Source: Taudactylus pleione (taxonomy: Eukaryota; Chordata; Amphibia; Anura; Myobatrachidae). From it: a stretch of DNA of 64,000 nucleotides. Positions within the stretch are counted from its first letter, which is position 1, and each line of letters opens with the position of its first letter. The stretch is taken from positions 1,401,501-1,465,500 of the forward strand of contig JAUIMM010000737.1 of assembly GCA_031769625.1 (NCBI GenBank), read 5' to 3'. Below, one piece after another: positions 27,449 to 42,551 of the stretch. Under the pieces are notes generated by a model that was not told the origin of the DNA, ran no database searches, and saw only the letters and a list, made by a program, of their open reading frames with translations. Made by a program: the position numbers and the translations under genes.

Positions 27449-30400
27449 TCTACCCCTCCTCCCTATAACAAGCTCCTATTACTGATAGGATGTCTGACAC
27501 TAGCACTCCTAGCTCAGTCCCCTCCTCCCTATAACAAGCTCCTATTACTGATAGGCCGTCTGACACTAGCACTCCTAGCTCTGTCCCCTTCTCCCTATAA
27601 CAAGCTCCTATTACTGATAGGATGTCTGACACTAGCACTCCTAGCTCAGTCCCCTCCTCCCTATAACATGCTCCTATTACTGAGAGGCCGTCTGACACTA
27701 GCACTCCTAGCTCAGTCCCCTCCTCCCTATAACAAGCTCCTATTACTGATAGGCTGTCTGACACTAGAACTCCTAGCTCTGTCCCCTCCTCCCTATAACA
27801 AGCTCCTATTACTGATAGGCTGTCTGACACTAGCACTCCTAGCTCAGTCCTCTCCTCCCTATAACAAGCTCCTATTACTGATAGGCTGTCTGACACTAGC
27901 ACTCCTAGCTCTGTCCCCTCCTCCCTATAACAAGCTCCTATTACTGAGAGGCTGTCTGACACTAGTACTCCTAGCTCTGTCCCCTCCTCCCTATAACATG
28001 CTCCTATTACTGATAGGCTGTCTGACACTAGCACTCCTAGCTCTGTCCCCTCCTCCCTATAACAAGCTCCTATTACTGATAGGATGTCTGACACTAGAAC
28101 TCCTAGCTCAGTCCCCTCCTCCCTATAACAAGCTCCTATTACTGATAGGCCGTCTGACACTAGTACTCCTAGCTCTGTCCCCTCCTCCCTATAACAAGCT
28201 CCTATTACTGAGAGGATGTCTGATACTAGCACTCCTAGCTCTGCCCCCTCCTCCCTATAACATGCTCCTATTACTGAGAGGCCGTCTGACACTAGCACTC
28301 CTAGCTCTATCCCCTCCTCCCTATAACAAGTTCCTATTACTGAGAGGCTGTCTGACACTAGCACTCCTAGCTCTGTCCCCTCCTCCCTATAACATGCTCC
28401 TATTACTGAGAGGCTGTCTGACACTAGAACTCCTAGCTCAGTCCCCTCCTCCCTATAACAAGCTCCTATTACTGATAGGCCGTCTGACACTAGCACTCCT
28501 AGCTCAGTCCCCTCCTCCCTATAACAAGCTCCTATTACTGAGAGGCTGTCTGACACTAGAATTCCTAGCTCAGTCCCCTCCTCCCTATAACAAGCTCCTA
28601 TTACTGAGAGGCTGTCTGACACTAGCACTCCTAGCTCAGTCCCCTCCTCCCTATAACATGCTCCTATTACTGAGAGGCCGTCTGACACTAGCACTCCTAG
28701 CTCAGTCCCCTCCTCCCTATAACATGCTCCTATTACTGATAGGATGTCTGACACTAGCACTCCTAGCTCAGTCCCCTCCTCCCTATAACAAGCTCCTATT
28801 ACTGAGAGGCCGTCTGACACTAGCACTCCTAGCTCAGTCCCCTCCTCCCTATAACAAGCTCCTATTACTGAGAGGCTGTCTGACACTAGCACTCCTAGCT
28901 CTGTCCCCTCCTCCCTATAACATGCTCCTATTACTGATAGGCTGTCTGACACTAGCACTCCTAGCTCTGTCCCCTCCTCCCTATAACATGCTCCTATTAC
29001 TGAGAGGCCGTCTGACACTAGCACTCCTAGCTCTGTCCCCTCCTCCCTATAACATGCTCCTATTACTGATAGGCTGTCTGACACTAGCACTCCTAGCTCT
29101 GTCCCCTCCTCCCTATAACAAGCTCCTATTACTGATAGGCTGTCTGACACTAGCACTCAAAGCTCTGTCCCCTCCTCCCTATAACAAGCTCCTATTACTG
29201 ATAGGCTGTCTAACACTAGCACTCCTAGCTCAGTCCCCTTCTCCCTATAACAAGCTCCTATTACTGATAGGATGTCTGACACTAGCACTCCTAGCTCTGT
29301 CCCCTTCTCCCTATAACAAGATCCTATTACTGATAGGATGTCTGACACTAGCACTCCTAGCTCAGTCCCCTTCTCCCTATAACAAGCTCCTATTACTGAG
29401 AGGCTGTCTGACACTAGCACTCCTAGCTCTACCCCTCCTCCCTATAACAAGCTCCTATTACTGATAGGATGTCTGACACTAGCACTCCTAGCTCAGTCCC
29501 CTCCTCCCTATAACAAGCTCCTATTACTGATAGGCCGTCTGACACTAGCACTCCTAGCTCTGTCCCCTTCTCCCTATAACAAGCTCCTATTACTGATAGG
29601 ATGTCTGACACTAGCACTCCTAGCTCAGTCCCCTCCTCCCTATAACATGCTCCTATTACTGAGAGGCCGTCTGACACTAGCACTCCTAGCTCAGTCCCCT
29701 CCTCCCTATAACAAGCTCCTATTACTGATAGGCTGTCTGACACTGGAACTCCTAGCTCTGTCCCCTCCTCCCTATAACAAGCTCCTATTACTGATAGGCT
29801 GTCTGACACTAGCACTCCTAGCTCAGTCCTCTCCTCCCTATAACAAGCTCCTATTACTGATAGGCTGTCTGACACTAGCACTCCTAGCTCTGTCCCCTCC
29901 TCCCTATAACAAGCTCCTATTACTGAGAGGCTGTCTGACACTAGTACTCCTAGCTCAGTCCCCACCTCCCTATAACAAGCTCCTATTACTGATAGGATGT
30001 CTGACACTAGAACTCCTAGCTCAGTCCCCTCCTCCCTATAACAAGCTCCTATTACTGATAGGCCGTCTGACACTAGTACTCCTAGCTCTGTCCCCTCCTC
30101 CCTATAACAAGCTCCTATTACTGAGAGGATGTCTGATACTAGCACTCCTAGCTCTGCTCCCTCCTCCCTATAACATGCTCCTATTACTGATAGGCTGTCT
30201 GACACTAGAACTCCTAGCTCTGTCCCCTCCTCCCTATAACAAGCTCCTGTTACTGATAGGCTGTCTGACACTAGTACTCCTAGCTCAGTCCCCTCCTCCC
30301 TATAACAAGCTCCTATTACTGATAGGCTGTCTGACACTAGTACTCCTAGCTCTGTCCCCTCCTCCCTATAACAAGCTCCTATTACTGAGAGGATGTCTGA

Positions 30401-33400
30401 CACTAGCACTCCTAGCTCTGTCCCCTCCTCCCTATAACAAGCTCCTATTACTGATAGGATGTCTGACACTAGAACTCCTAGCTCAGTCCCCTCCTCCCTA
30501 TAACAAGCTCCTATTACTGATAGGCCGTCTGACACTAGTACTCCTAGCTCTGTCCCCTCCTCCCTATAACATGCTCCTATTACTGAGAGGCCGTCTGACA
30601 CTAGAACTCCTAGCTCTGTCCCCTCCTCCCTATAACATGCTCCTATTACTGAGAGGCCGTCTGACACTAGCACTCCTAGCTCTGTCCCCTCCTCCCTATA
30701 ACAAGTTCCTATTACTGAGAGGCTGTCTGACACTAGCACTCCTAGCTCTGTCCCCTCCTCCCTATAACATGCTCCTATTACTGAGAGGCTGTCTGACACT
30801 AGCACTCCTAGCTCAGTCCCCTCCTCCCTATAACAAGCTCCTATTACTGATAGGATGTCTGACACTAGTACTCCTAGCTCAGTCCCCTCCTCCCTATAAC
30901 AAGCTCCTATTACTGAGAGGCCGTCTGACACTAGCACTCCTAGCTCAGTCCCCTCCTCCCTATAACAAGCTCCTATTACTGATAGGCTGTCTGACACTAG
31001 CACTCCTAGCTCAGTCCCCTCCTCCCTATAACAAGCTCCTATTACTGATAGGATGTCTGACACTAGAACTCCTAGCTCAGTCCCCTCCTCCCTATAACAT
31101 GCTCCTATTACTGAGAGGCCGGTTGACACTAGCACTCATAGCTCTGTCCCCTCCTCCCTATAACAATCTCCTATTACTGAGAGGCTGTCTGACACTAGCA
31201 CTCCTAGCTCAGTCCCCTCCTCCCTATAACAAGCTCCTATTACTGAGAGGCTGTCTGACACTAGCACTCCTAGCTCTGTCCCCTCCTCCCTATAACATGC
31301 TCCTATTACTGAGAGGCTGTCTGACACTAGAACTCCTAGCTCAGTCCCCTTCTCCCTATAACATGCTCCTATTACTGAGAGGCTGTCTGACACTAGCACT
31401 CCTAGCTCTGTCCCCTCCTCCCTATAACATGCTCCTATTACTGAGAGGCTGTCTGACACTAGAACTCCTAGCTCAGTCCCCTTCTCCCTATAACATGCTC
31501 CTATTACTGAGAGGCTGTCTGACACTAGAACTCCTAGCTCTGTCCTCACCTCCCTATAACATGCTCCTATTACTGATAGGCTGTCTGACACTAGCACTCC
31601 TAGCTCAGTCCCCTTCTCCCTATAACAAGCTCCTATTACTGATAGGATGTCTGACACTAGAACTCCTAGCTCAGTCCCCTCCTCCCTATAACATGCTCCT
31701 ATTACTGAGAGGCCGTCTGACACTAGCACTCCTAGCTCTGTCCCCTCCTCCCTATAACAAGCTCCTATTACTGAGAGGCCGTCTGACACTAGCACTCCTA
31801 GCTCAGTCCCCTCCTCCCTATAACAAGCTCCTATTACTGAGAGGCTGTCTGACACTAGCACTCCTAGCTCTGTCCCCTCCTCCCTATAACATGCTCCTAT
31901 TACTGATAGGCTGTCTGACACTAGCACTCCTAGCTCTGTCCCCTCCTCCCTATAACATGCTCCTATTACTGATAGGCTGTCTGACACTAGCACTCCTAGC
32001 TCAGTCCCCTGATCCCTATAACATGCTCCTATTACTCATAGGATGTCTGACACTAGCACTCCTAGCTCAGTCCCCTCCTCCCTATAACAAGCTCCTATTA
32101 CTGAGAGGCTGTCTGACACTAGCACTCCTAGCTCAGTCCCCTCCTCCCTATAACAAGCTCCTATTACTGATAGGTTGTCTGACACTAGCACTCCTAGCTC
32201 AGTCCCCTCCTCCCTATAACAAGCTCCTATTACTGAGAGGCCGTCTGACACTAGCACTCCTAGCTCAGTCCCCTCCTCCCTATAACAAGCTCCTATTACT
32301 GATAGGATGTCTGACACTAGCACTCCTAGCTCAGTCCCCTCCTCCCTATAACATGCTCCTATTACTGAGAGGCTGTCTGACACTAGCACTCCTAGCTCTG
32401 ACCCCTCCTCCCTATAACAAGCTCCTATTACTGAGAGGCTGTCTGACACTAGCACTCCTAGCTCAGTCCCCTCCTCCCTATAACATGCTCCTATTACTGA
32501 GAGGCTGTCTGACACTAGCACTCCTAGCTCTGACCCCTCCTCCCTATAACAAGCTCCTATTACTGAGAGGCTGTCTGACACTAGCACTCCTAGCTCAGTC
32601 CTCTCCTCCCTATAACAAGCTCCTATTACTGATAGGCTGTCTGACACTAGCACTCCTAGCTCTACCCCTCCTCCCTATAACAAGCTCCTATTACTGAGAG
32701 GCTGTCTGAAACTAGCACTCCTAGCTCAGTCCACTCCTCCCTATAACATGCTCCTATTACTGAGAGGCCGTCTGACACTAGCACTCCTAGCTCAGTCCCC
32801 TCCTCCCTATAACAAGCTCCTATTACTGAGAGGCTGTCTGAAACTAGCACTCCTAGCTCAGTCCACTCCTCCCTATAACATGCTCCTATTACTGAGAGGC
32901 CGTCTGACACTAGCACTTCTAGCTCTGTCCCCTCCTCCCTATAACAAGCTCCTATTACTGATAGGCTGTCTGACACTAGCACTCCTAGCTCTGTCCCCTC
33001 CTCCCTATAACATGCTCCTATTACTGAGAGGCTGTCTGAAACTAGCACTCCTAGCTCAGTCCACTCCTCCCTATAACATGCTCCTATTACTGAGAGGCCG
33101 TCTGACACTAGCACTCCTAGCTCAGTCCCCTCCTCCCTATAACATACTCCTATTACTGAGAGGCTGTCTGACACTAGCACTTCTAGCTCTGTCCCCTCCT
33201 CCCTATAACAAGCTCCTATTACTGATAGGCTGTCTGACACTAGCACTCCTAGCTCAGTCCCCTCCTCCCTATAACAAGCTCCTATTACTGAGAGGCTGTC
33301 TGACACTAGAACTCCTAGCTCAGTCCCCTCCTCCCTATAACAAGCTCCTATTACTGAGAGGTTGTCTGACACTAGCACTCCTAGCTCAGTCCCCTCCTCC

Positions 33401-36400
33401 CTATAACAAGCTCCTATTACTGAGAGGCCGTCTGACACTAGCACTCCTAGCTCAGTCCCCTCCTCCCTATAACAAGCTCCTATTACTGAGAGGCTGTCTG
33501 ACACTAGCACTCCTAGCTCTGTCCCCTCCTCCCTATAACATGCTCCTATTACTGATAGGCTGTCTGACACTAGCACTCCTAGCTCTGTCCCCTCCTCCCT
33601 ATAACATGCTCCTATTACTGAGAGGCCGTCTGACACTAGCACTCCTAGCTCAGTTCCCTCCTCCCTATAACATGCTCCTATTACTGAGTGGCTGTCTGAC
33701 ACTAGCACTCCTAGCTCTACCCCTCCTCCCTATAACAAGCTCCTATTACTGATAGGTTGTCTGACACTAGCACTCCTAGCTCAGTCCCCTCCTCCCTATA
33801 ACATGCTCCTATTACTGAGAGGCCGTCTGACACTAGCACTCCTAGCTCAGTCCCCTCCTCCCTATAACAAGCTCCTATTACTGATAGGATGTCTGACACT
33901 AGCACTCCTAGCTCAGTCCCCTCCTCCCTATAACATGCTCCTATTACTGAGAGGCTGTCTGACACTAGCACTCCTAGCTCTGACCCCTCCTCCCTATAAC
34001 AAGCTCCTATTACTGAGAGGCTGTCTGACACTAGCACTCCTAGCTCAGTCCCCTCCTCCCTATAACATGCTCCTATTACTGAGAGGCTGTCTGACACTAG
34101 CACTCCTAGCTCTGACCCCTCCTCCCTATAACAAGCTCCTATTACTGAGAGGCTGTCTGACACTAGCACTCCTAGCTCAGTCCTCTCCTCCCTATAACAA
34201 GCTCCTATTACTGATAGGCTGTCTGACACTAGCACTCCTAGCTCTACCCCTCCTCCCTATAACATACTCCTATTACTGAGAGGATGTCTGACACTAGCAC
34301 TCCTAGCTCAGTCCTCTCCTCCCTATAACAAGCTCCTATTACTGATAGGCTGTCTGACACTAGCACTCCTAGCTCTACCCCTCCTCCCTATAACAAGCTC
34401 CTATTACTGAGAGGCTGTCTGAAACTAGCACTCCTAGCTCAGTCCACTCCTCCCTATAACATGCTCCTATTACTGAGAGGCCGTCTGACACTAGCACTCC
34501 TAGCTCAGACCCCTCCTCCCTATAACAAGCTCCTATTACTGAGAGGCCGTCTGACACTAGCACTTCTAGCTCTGTCCCCTCCTCCCTATAACAAGCTCCT
34601 ATTACTGATAGGCTGTCTGACACTAGCACTCCTAGCTCAGTCCCCTCCTCCCTATAACAAGCTCCTATTACTGAGAGGCTGTCTGACACTAGCACTCCTA
34701 GCTCAGTCCCCTCCTCCCTATAACAAGCTCCTATTACTGATAGGCCGTCTGACACTAGCACTCCTAGCTCTGACCCCTCCTCCCTATAACATGATCCTAT
34801 TACTGATAGGATGTCTGACACTAGCACTCCTAGCTCAGTCCCCTCCTCCCTATAACAAGCTCCTATTACCGATAAGATGTCTGACACTAGCACTCCTAGC
34901 TCAGTCCCCTCCTCCCTATAACAAGCTCCTATTACTGAGAGGCTGTCTGACACTAGCACTCCTAGCTCAGTCCCCTCCTCCCTATAACAAGCTCCTATTA
35001 CTGAGAGGCTGTCTGACACTAGCACTCCTAGCTCAGTCCCCTCCTCCCTATAACAAGCTCCTATTACTGATAGGCCGTCTGACACTAGCACTCCTAGCTC
35101 AGTCCCCTCCTCCCTATAACATGATCCTATTACTGATAGGATGTCTGACACTAGCACTCCTAGCTCAGTCCCCTCCTCCCTATAACAAGCTCCTATTACC
35201 GATAAGATGTCTGACACTAGCACTCCTAGCTCAGTCCCCTCCTCCCTATAACAAGCTCCTATTACTGAGAGGCTGTCTGACACTAGAACTCCTAGCTCAG
35301 TCCCCTCCTCCCTATAACAAGCTCCTATTACTGAGAGGTTGTCTGACACTAGCACTCCTAGCTCAGTCCCCTCCTCCCTATAACAAGCTCCTATTACTGA
35401 GAGGCCGTCTGACACTAGCACTCCTAGCTCAGTCCCCTCCTCCCTATAACAAGCTCCTATTACTGAGAGGCTGTCTGACACTAGCACTCCTAGCTCTGTC
35501 CCCTCCTCCCTATAACATGCTCCTATTACTGATAGGCTGTCTGACACTAGCACTCCTAGCTCTGTCCCCTCCTCCCTATAACATGCTCCTATTACTGAGA
35601 GGCCGTCTGACACTAGCACTCCTAGCTCTGTCCCCTCCTCCCTATAACATGCTCCTATTACTGATAGGCTGTCTGACACTAGCACTCCTAGCTCTGTCCC
35701 CTCCTCCCTATAACAAGCTCCTATTACTGATAGGCTGTCTGACACTAGCACTCCTAGCTCTGTCCCCTCCTCCCTATAACAAGCTCCTATTACTGATAGG
35801 CTGTCTAACACTAGCACTCCTAGCTCAGTCCCCTTCTCCCTATAACAAGCTCCTATTACTGATAGGATGTCTGACACTAGCACTCCTAGCTCTGTCCCCT
35901 TCTCCCTATAACAAGATCCTATTACTGATAGGATGTCTGACACTAGCACTCCTAGCTCAGTCCCCTTCTCCCTATAACAAGCTCCTATTACTGAGAGGCT
36001 GTCTGACACTAGCACTCCTAGCTCTACCCCTCCTCCCTATAACAAGCTCCTATTACTGATAGGATGTCTGACACTAGCACTCCTAGCTCAGTCCCCTCCT
36101 CCCTATAACAAGCTCCTATTACTGATAGGCCGTCTGACACTAGCACTCCTAGCTCTGTCCCCTTCTCCCTATAACAAGCTCCTATTACTGATAGGATGTC
36201 TGACACTAGCACTCCTAGCTCAGTCCCCTCCTCCCTATAACATGCTCCTATTACTGAGAGGCCGTCTGACACTAGCACTCCTAGCTCAGTCCCCTCCTCC
36301 CTATAACAAGCTCCTATTACTGATAGGCTGTCTGACACTGGAACTCCTAGCTCTGTCCCCTCCTCCCTATAACAAGCTCCTATTACTGATAGGCTGTCTG

Positions 36401-39400
36401 ACACTAGCACTCCTAGCTCAGTCCTCTCCTCCCTATAACAAGCTCCTATTACTGATAGGCTGTCTGACACTAGCACTCCTAGCTCTGTCCCCTCCTCCCT
36501 ATAACAAGCTCCTATTACTGAGAGGCTGTCTGACACTAGCACTCCTAGCTCAGTCCCCTCCTCCCTATAACAAGCTCCTATTACTGATAGGCTGTCTGAC
36601 ACTAGAACTCCTAGCTCAGTCCCCTCCTCCCTATAACAAGCTCCTATTACTGATAGGATGTCTGACACTAGAACTCCTAGCTCAGTCCCCTCCTCCCTAT
36701 AACAAGCTCCTATTACTGATAGGCCGTCTGACACTAGTACTCCTAGCTCTGTCCCCTCCTCCCTATAACAAGCTCCTATTACTGAGAGGATGTCTGATAC
36801 TAGCACTCCTAGCTCTGCTCCCTCCTCCCTATAACATGCTCCTATTACTGATAGGCTGTCTGACACTAGAACTCCTAGCTCTGTCCCCTCCTCCCTATAA
36901 CAAGCTCCTGTTACTGATAGGCTGTCTGACACTAGTACTCCTAGCTCAGTCCCCTCCTCCCTATAACAAGCTCCTATTACTGATAGGCTGTCTGACACTA
37001 GTACTCCTAGCTCTGTCCCCTCCTCCCTATAACAAGCTCCTATTACTGAGAGGATGTCTGACACTAGCACTCCTAGCTCTGTCCCCTCCTCCCTATAACA
37101 AGCTCCTATTACTGATAGGATGTCTGACACTAGAACTCCTAGCTCAGTCCCCTCCTCCCTATAACAAGCTCCTATTACTCATAGGCCGTCTGACACTAGT
37201 ACTCCTAGCTCTGTCCCCTCCTCCCTATAACATGCTCCTATTACTGAGACGCCGTCTGACACTAGAACTCCTAGCTCTGTCCCCTCCTCCCTATAACATG
37301 CTCCTATTACTGAGAGGCCGTCTGACACTAGCACTCCTAGCTCTGTCCCCTCCTCCCTATAACAATCTCCTATTAATGAGAGGCTGTCTGACACTAGCAC
37401 TCCTAGCTCAGTCCCCTCCTCCCTATAACAAGCTCCTATTACTGAGAGGCTGTCTGACACTAGCACTCCTAGCTCTGTCCCCTCCTCCCTATAACATGCT
37501 CCTATTACTGAGAGGCTGTCTGACACTAGAACTCCTAGCTCAGTCCCCTTCTCCCTATAACATGCTCCTATTACTGAGAGGCTGTCTGACACTAGCACTC
37601 CTAGCTCTGTCCCCTCCTCCCTATAACATGCTCCTATTACTGAGAGGCTGTCTGACACTAGAACTCCTAGCTCAGTCCCCTTCTCCCTATAACATGCTCC
37701 TATTACTGAGAGGCTGTCTGACACTAGAACTCCTAGCTCTGTCCTCACCTCCCTATAACATGCTCCTATTACTGATAGGCTGTCTGACACTAGCACTCCT
37801 AGCTCAGTCCCCTTCTCCCTATAACAAGCTCCTATTACTGATAGGATGTCTGACACTAGAACTCCTAGCTCAGTCCCCTCCTCCCTATAACATGCTCCTA
37901 TTACTGAGAGGCCGTCTGACACTAGCACTCCTAGCTCTGTCCCCTCCTCCCTATAACAATCTCCTATTACTGAGAGGATGTCTGACACTAGCACTCCTAG
38001 CTCAGTCCCCTCCTCCCTATAACAAGCTCCTATTACTGAGAGGCTGTCTGACACTAGCACTCCTAGCTCAGTCCCCTCCTCACTATAACAAGCTCCTATT
38101 ACTGAGAGGGTGTCTGACACTAGCACTCCAAGCTCTGTCCCCTCCTCCCTATAACATGCTCCTATTACTGATAGGCTGTCTGACACTAGCACTCCTAGCT
38201 CAGTCCCCTCCTCCCTATAACATGCTCCTATTACTGATAGGATGTCTGACACTAGCACTCCTAGCTCAGTCCCCTCCTCCCTATAACAAGCTCCTATTAC
38301 TGAGAGGCTGTCTGACACTAGCACTCCTAGCTCAGTCCCCTCCTCCCTATAACATGCTCCTATTACTGAGAGGCTGTCTGACACTAGCACTCCTAGCTCA
38401 GTCCCCTCCTCCCTATAACATGCTCCTATTACTGAGTGGCTGTCTGACACTAGCACTCCTAGCTCTACCCCTCCTCCCTATAACAAGCTCCTATTACTGA
38501 TAGGTTGTCTGACACTAGCACTCCTAGCTCAGTCCCCTCCTCCCTATAACATGCTCCTATTACTGAGAGGCTGTCTGACACTAGCACTCCTAGCTCAGTC
38601 CCCTCCTCCCTATAACAAGCTTCTATTACTGAGAGGCTGTCTGACACTAGCACTCCTAGCTCAGTCCTCTCCTCCCTATAACAAGCTCCTATTACTGATA
38701 GGCTGTCTGACACTAGCACTCCTAGCTCTACCCCTCCTCCCTATAACAAGCTCCTATTACTGAGAGGCTGTCTGACACTAGCACTCCTAGCTCAGTCCAC
38801 TCCTCCCTATAACATGCTCCTATTACTGAGAGGCCGTCTGACACTAGCACTCCTAGCTCAGTCCCCTCCTCCCTATAACATACTCCTATTACTGAGAGGC
38901 TGTCTGACACTAGCACTCCTAGCTCAGTCCCCTCCTCCCTATAACAAGCTCCTATTACTGAGAGGCTGTCTGACACTAGCACTCCTAGCTCAGTCCCCTC
39001 CTCCCTATAACAAGCTCCTATTACTGATAGGCTGTCTGACACTAGCACTCCTAGCTCAGTCCCCTCCTCCCTATAACAAGCTCCTATTACTGATAGGCTG
39101 TCTGACACTAGAACTCCTAGCTCAGTCCCCTCCTCCCTATAACAAGCTCCTATTACTGAGAGGTTGTCTGACACTAGCACTCCTAGCTCAGTCCCCTCCT
39201 CCCTATAACAAGCTCCTATTACTGAGAGGCCGTCTGACACTAGCACTCCTAGCTCAGTCCCCTCCTCCCTATAACAAGCTCCTATTACTGAGAGGCTGTC
39301 TGACACTAGCACTCCTAGCTCTGTCCCCTCCTCCCTATAACATGCTCCTATTACTGATAGGCTGTCTGACACTAGCACTCCTAGCTCTGTCCCCTCCTCC

Positions 39401-42400
39401 CTATAACATGCTCCTATTACTGAGAGGCCGTCTGACACTAGCACTCCTAGCTCTGTCCCCTCCTCCCTATAACATGCTCCTATTACTGATAGGCTGTCTG
39501 ACACTAGCACTCCTAGCTCTGTCCCCTCCTCCCTATAACAAGCTCCTATTACTGATAGGCTGTCTGACACTAGCACTCCTAGCTCTGTCCCCTCCTCCCT
39601 ATAACAAGCTCCTATTACTGATAGACTGTCTAACACTAGCACTCCTAGCTCAGTCCCCTTCTCCCTATAACAAGCTCCTATTACTGATAGGATGTCTGAC
39701 ACTAGCACTCCTAGCTCTGTCCCCTTCTCCCTATAACAAGATCCTATTACTGATAGGATGTCTGACACTAGCACTCCTAGCTCAGTCCCCTTCTCCCTAT
39801 AACAAGCTCCTATTACTGAGAGGCTGTCTGACAATAGCACTCCTAGCTCTACCCCTCCTCCCTATAACAAGCTCCTATTACTGATAGGCTGTCTGACACT
39901 AGCACTCCTAGCTCAGTCCCCTCCTCCCTATAACAAGCTCCTATTACTGATAGGCCGTCTGACACTAGCACTCCTAGCTCTGTCCCCTCCTCCCTATAAC
40001 ATGCTCCTATTACTGAGAGGCTGTCTGACACTAGCACTCCTAGCTCAGTCCCCTCCTCCCTATAACAAGCTCCTATTACTGATAGGCTGTCTGACACTAG
40101 TACTCCTAGCTCAGTCCCCTCCTCCCTATAACAAGCTCCTATTACTGAGAGGCCGTCTGACACTAGCACTCCTAGCTCAGTCCCCTCCTCCCTATAACAA
40201 GCTCCTATTACTGATAGGCTGTCTGACACTAGCACTCCTAGCTCAGTCCCCTCCTCCCTATAACAAGCTCCTATTACTGATAGGATGTCTGACACTAGAA
40301 CTCCTAGCTCAGTCCCCTCCTCCCTATAACATGCTCCTATTACTGAGAGGCCGTCTGACACTAGCACTCATAGCTCTGTCCCCTCCTCCCTATAACAATC
40401 TCCTATTACTGAGAGGCTGTCTGACACTAGCACTCCTAGCTCAGTCCCCTCCTCCCTATAACAAGCTCCTATTACTGAGAGGCTGTCTGACACTAGCACT
40501 CCTAGCTCAGTCCCCTCCTCCCTATAACATGCTCCTATTACTGAGAGGCTGTCTGACACTAGAACTCCTAGCTCAGTCCCCTTCTCCCTATAACATGCTC
40601 CTATTACTGAGAGGCTGTCTGACACTAGCACTCCTAGCTCTGTCCCCTCCTCCCTATAACATGCTCCTATTACTGAGAGGCTGTCTGACACTAGAACTCC
40701 TAGCTCAGTCCCCTTCTCCCTATAACATGCTCCTATTACTGAGAGGCTGTCTGACACTAGCACTCCTAGCTCTGTCCCCTCCTCCCTATAACATGCTCCT
40801 ATTACTGAGAGGCTGTCTGACACTAGCACTCCTAGCTCAGTCCCCTCCTCCCTATAACAAGCTCCTATTACTGAGAGGCTGTCTGACACTAGAACTCCTA
40901 GCTCTGTCCTCACCTCCCTATAACATGCTCCTATTACTGATAGGCTGTCTGACACTAGCACTCCTAGCTCAGTCCCCTTCTCCCTATAACAAGCTCCTAT
41001 TACTGATAGGATGTCTGACACTAGAACTCCTAGCTCAGTCCCCTCCTCCCTATAACATGCTCCTATTACTGAGAGGCCGTCTGACACTAGCACTCCTAGC
41101 TCTGTCCCCTCCTCCCTATAACAATCTCCTATTACTGAGAGGCTGTCTGACACTAGCACTCCTAGCTCAGTCCCCTCCTCCCTATAACAAGCTCCTATTA
41201 CTGAGAGGCTGTCTGACACTAGCACTCCTAGCTCAGTCCCCTCCTCCCTATAACAAGCTCCTATTACTGAGAGGCTGTCTGACACTAGCACTCCTAGCTC
41301 TGTCCCCTCCTCCCTATAACAAGCTCCTATTACTGAGAGGCCGTCTGACACTAGCACTCCTAGCTCTGTCCCCTCCTCCCTATAACATGCTCCTATTACT
41401 GATAGGCTGTCTGACACTAGCACTCCTAGCTCTGTCCCCTCCTCCCTATAACATGCTCCTATTACTGATAGGCTGTCTGACACTAGCACTCCTAGCTCAG
41501 TCCCCTCCTCCCTATAACATGCTCCTATTACTGATAGGATGTCTGACACTAGCACTCCTAGCTCAGTCCCCTCCTCCCTATAACAAGCTCCTATTACTGA
41601 GAGGCTGTCTGACACTAGCACTCCTAGCTCAGTCCTCTCCTCCCTATAACAAGCTCCTATTACTGAGAGGCCGTCTGACACTAGCACTCCTAGCTCAGTC
41701 CTCTCCTCCCTATAACAAGCTCCTATTACTGAGAGGCCGTCTGACACTAGCACTCCTAGCTCAGTCCCCTCCTCCCTATAACATGCTCCTATTACTGATA
41801 GGATGTCTGACACTAGCACTCCTAGCTCAGTCCCCTCCTCCCTATAACATGCTCCTATTACTGAGAGGCTGTCTGACACTAGCACTCCTAGCTCAGTCCC
41901 CTCCTCCCTATAACATGCTCCTATTACTGAGTGGCTGTCTGACACTAGCACTCCTAGCTCTACCCCTCCTCCCTATAACAAGCTCCTATTACTGAGAGGC
42001 TGTCTGACACTAGCACTCCTAGCTCAGTCCCCTCCTCCCTATAACATGCTCCTATTACTGAGAGGCCGTCTGACACTAGCACTCCTAGCTCAGTCCCCTC
42101 CTCCCTATAACAAGCTCCTATTACTGATAGGATGTCTGACACTAGCACTCCTAGTTCAGTCCCCTCATCCCTATAACATGCTCCTATTACTGAGAGGCTG
42201 TCTGACACTAGCACTCCTAGCTCTGACCCCTCCTCCCTATAACAAGCTCCTATTACTGAGAGGCTGTCTGACACTAGCACTCCTAGCTCAGTCCCCTCCT
42301 CCCTATAACATGCTCCTATTACTGAGAGGCTGTCTGACACTAGCACTCCTAGCTCTGACCCCTCCTCCCTATAACAAGCTCCTATTACTGAGAGGCCGTC

Positions 42401-42551
42401 TGACACTAGCACTCCTAGCTCAGTCCTCTCCTCCCTATAACAAGCTCCTATTACTGATAGGCTGTCTGACACTAGCACTCCTAGCTCTACCCCTCCTCCC
42501 TATAACAAGCTCCTATTACTGAGAGGCTGTCTGACACTAGCACTCCTAGCT
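27449..42551. repeat. Alternating composite higher-order repeat (blocks X and Y, three cycles) in array 1
   Basis: The 65-bp TCTACCCC marker monomers divide this region into two alternating block types. X blocks end with CTTCTCCCTATAAC and ACAAGATCCTATT monomers just before a marker (27,449-29,428; 34,374-36,023; 38,727-39,848). Y blocks carry AACAATCTCC (31,162; 37,361; 40,394; 41,120) and TAGTACTCC, and finish with GAGTGGCTG followed by short marker-bounded pieces (29,428-34,374; 36,023-38,727; 39,848-42,551). The X+Y period is 6,595 bp for the first step and 3,825 bp for the second, so whole monomers were gained or lost in each cycle. Part of 29,428-31,000 matches 36,023-37,300 at offset 6,595, rising to 6,661 after one extra monomer. 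The first X block lacks the AGATCC variant. Confidence 0.82.
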
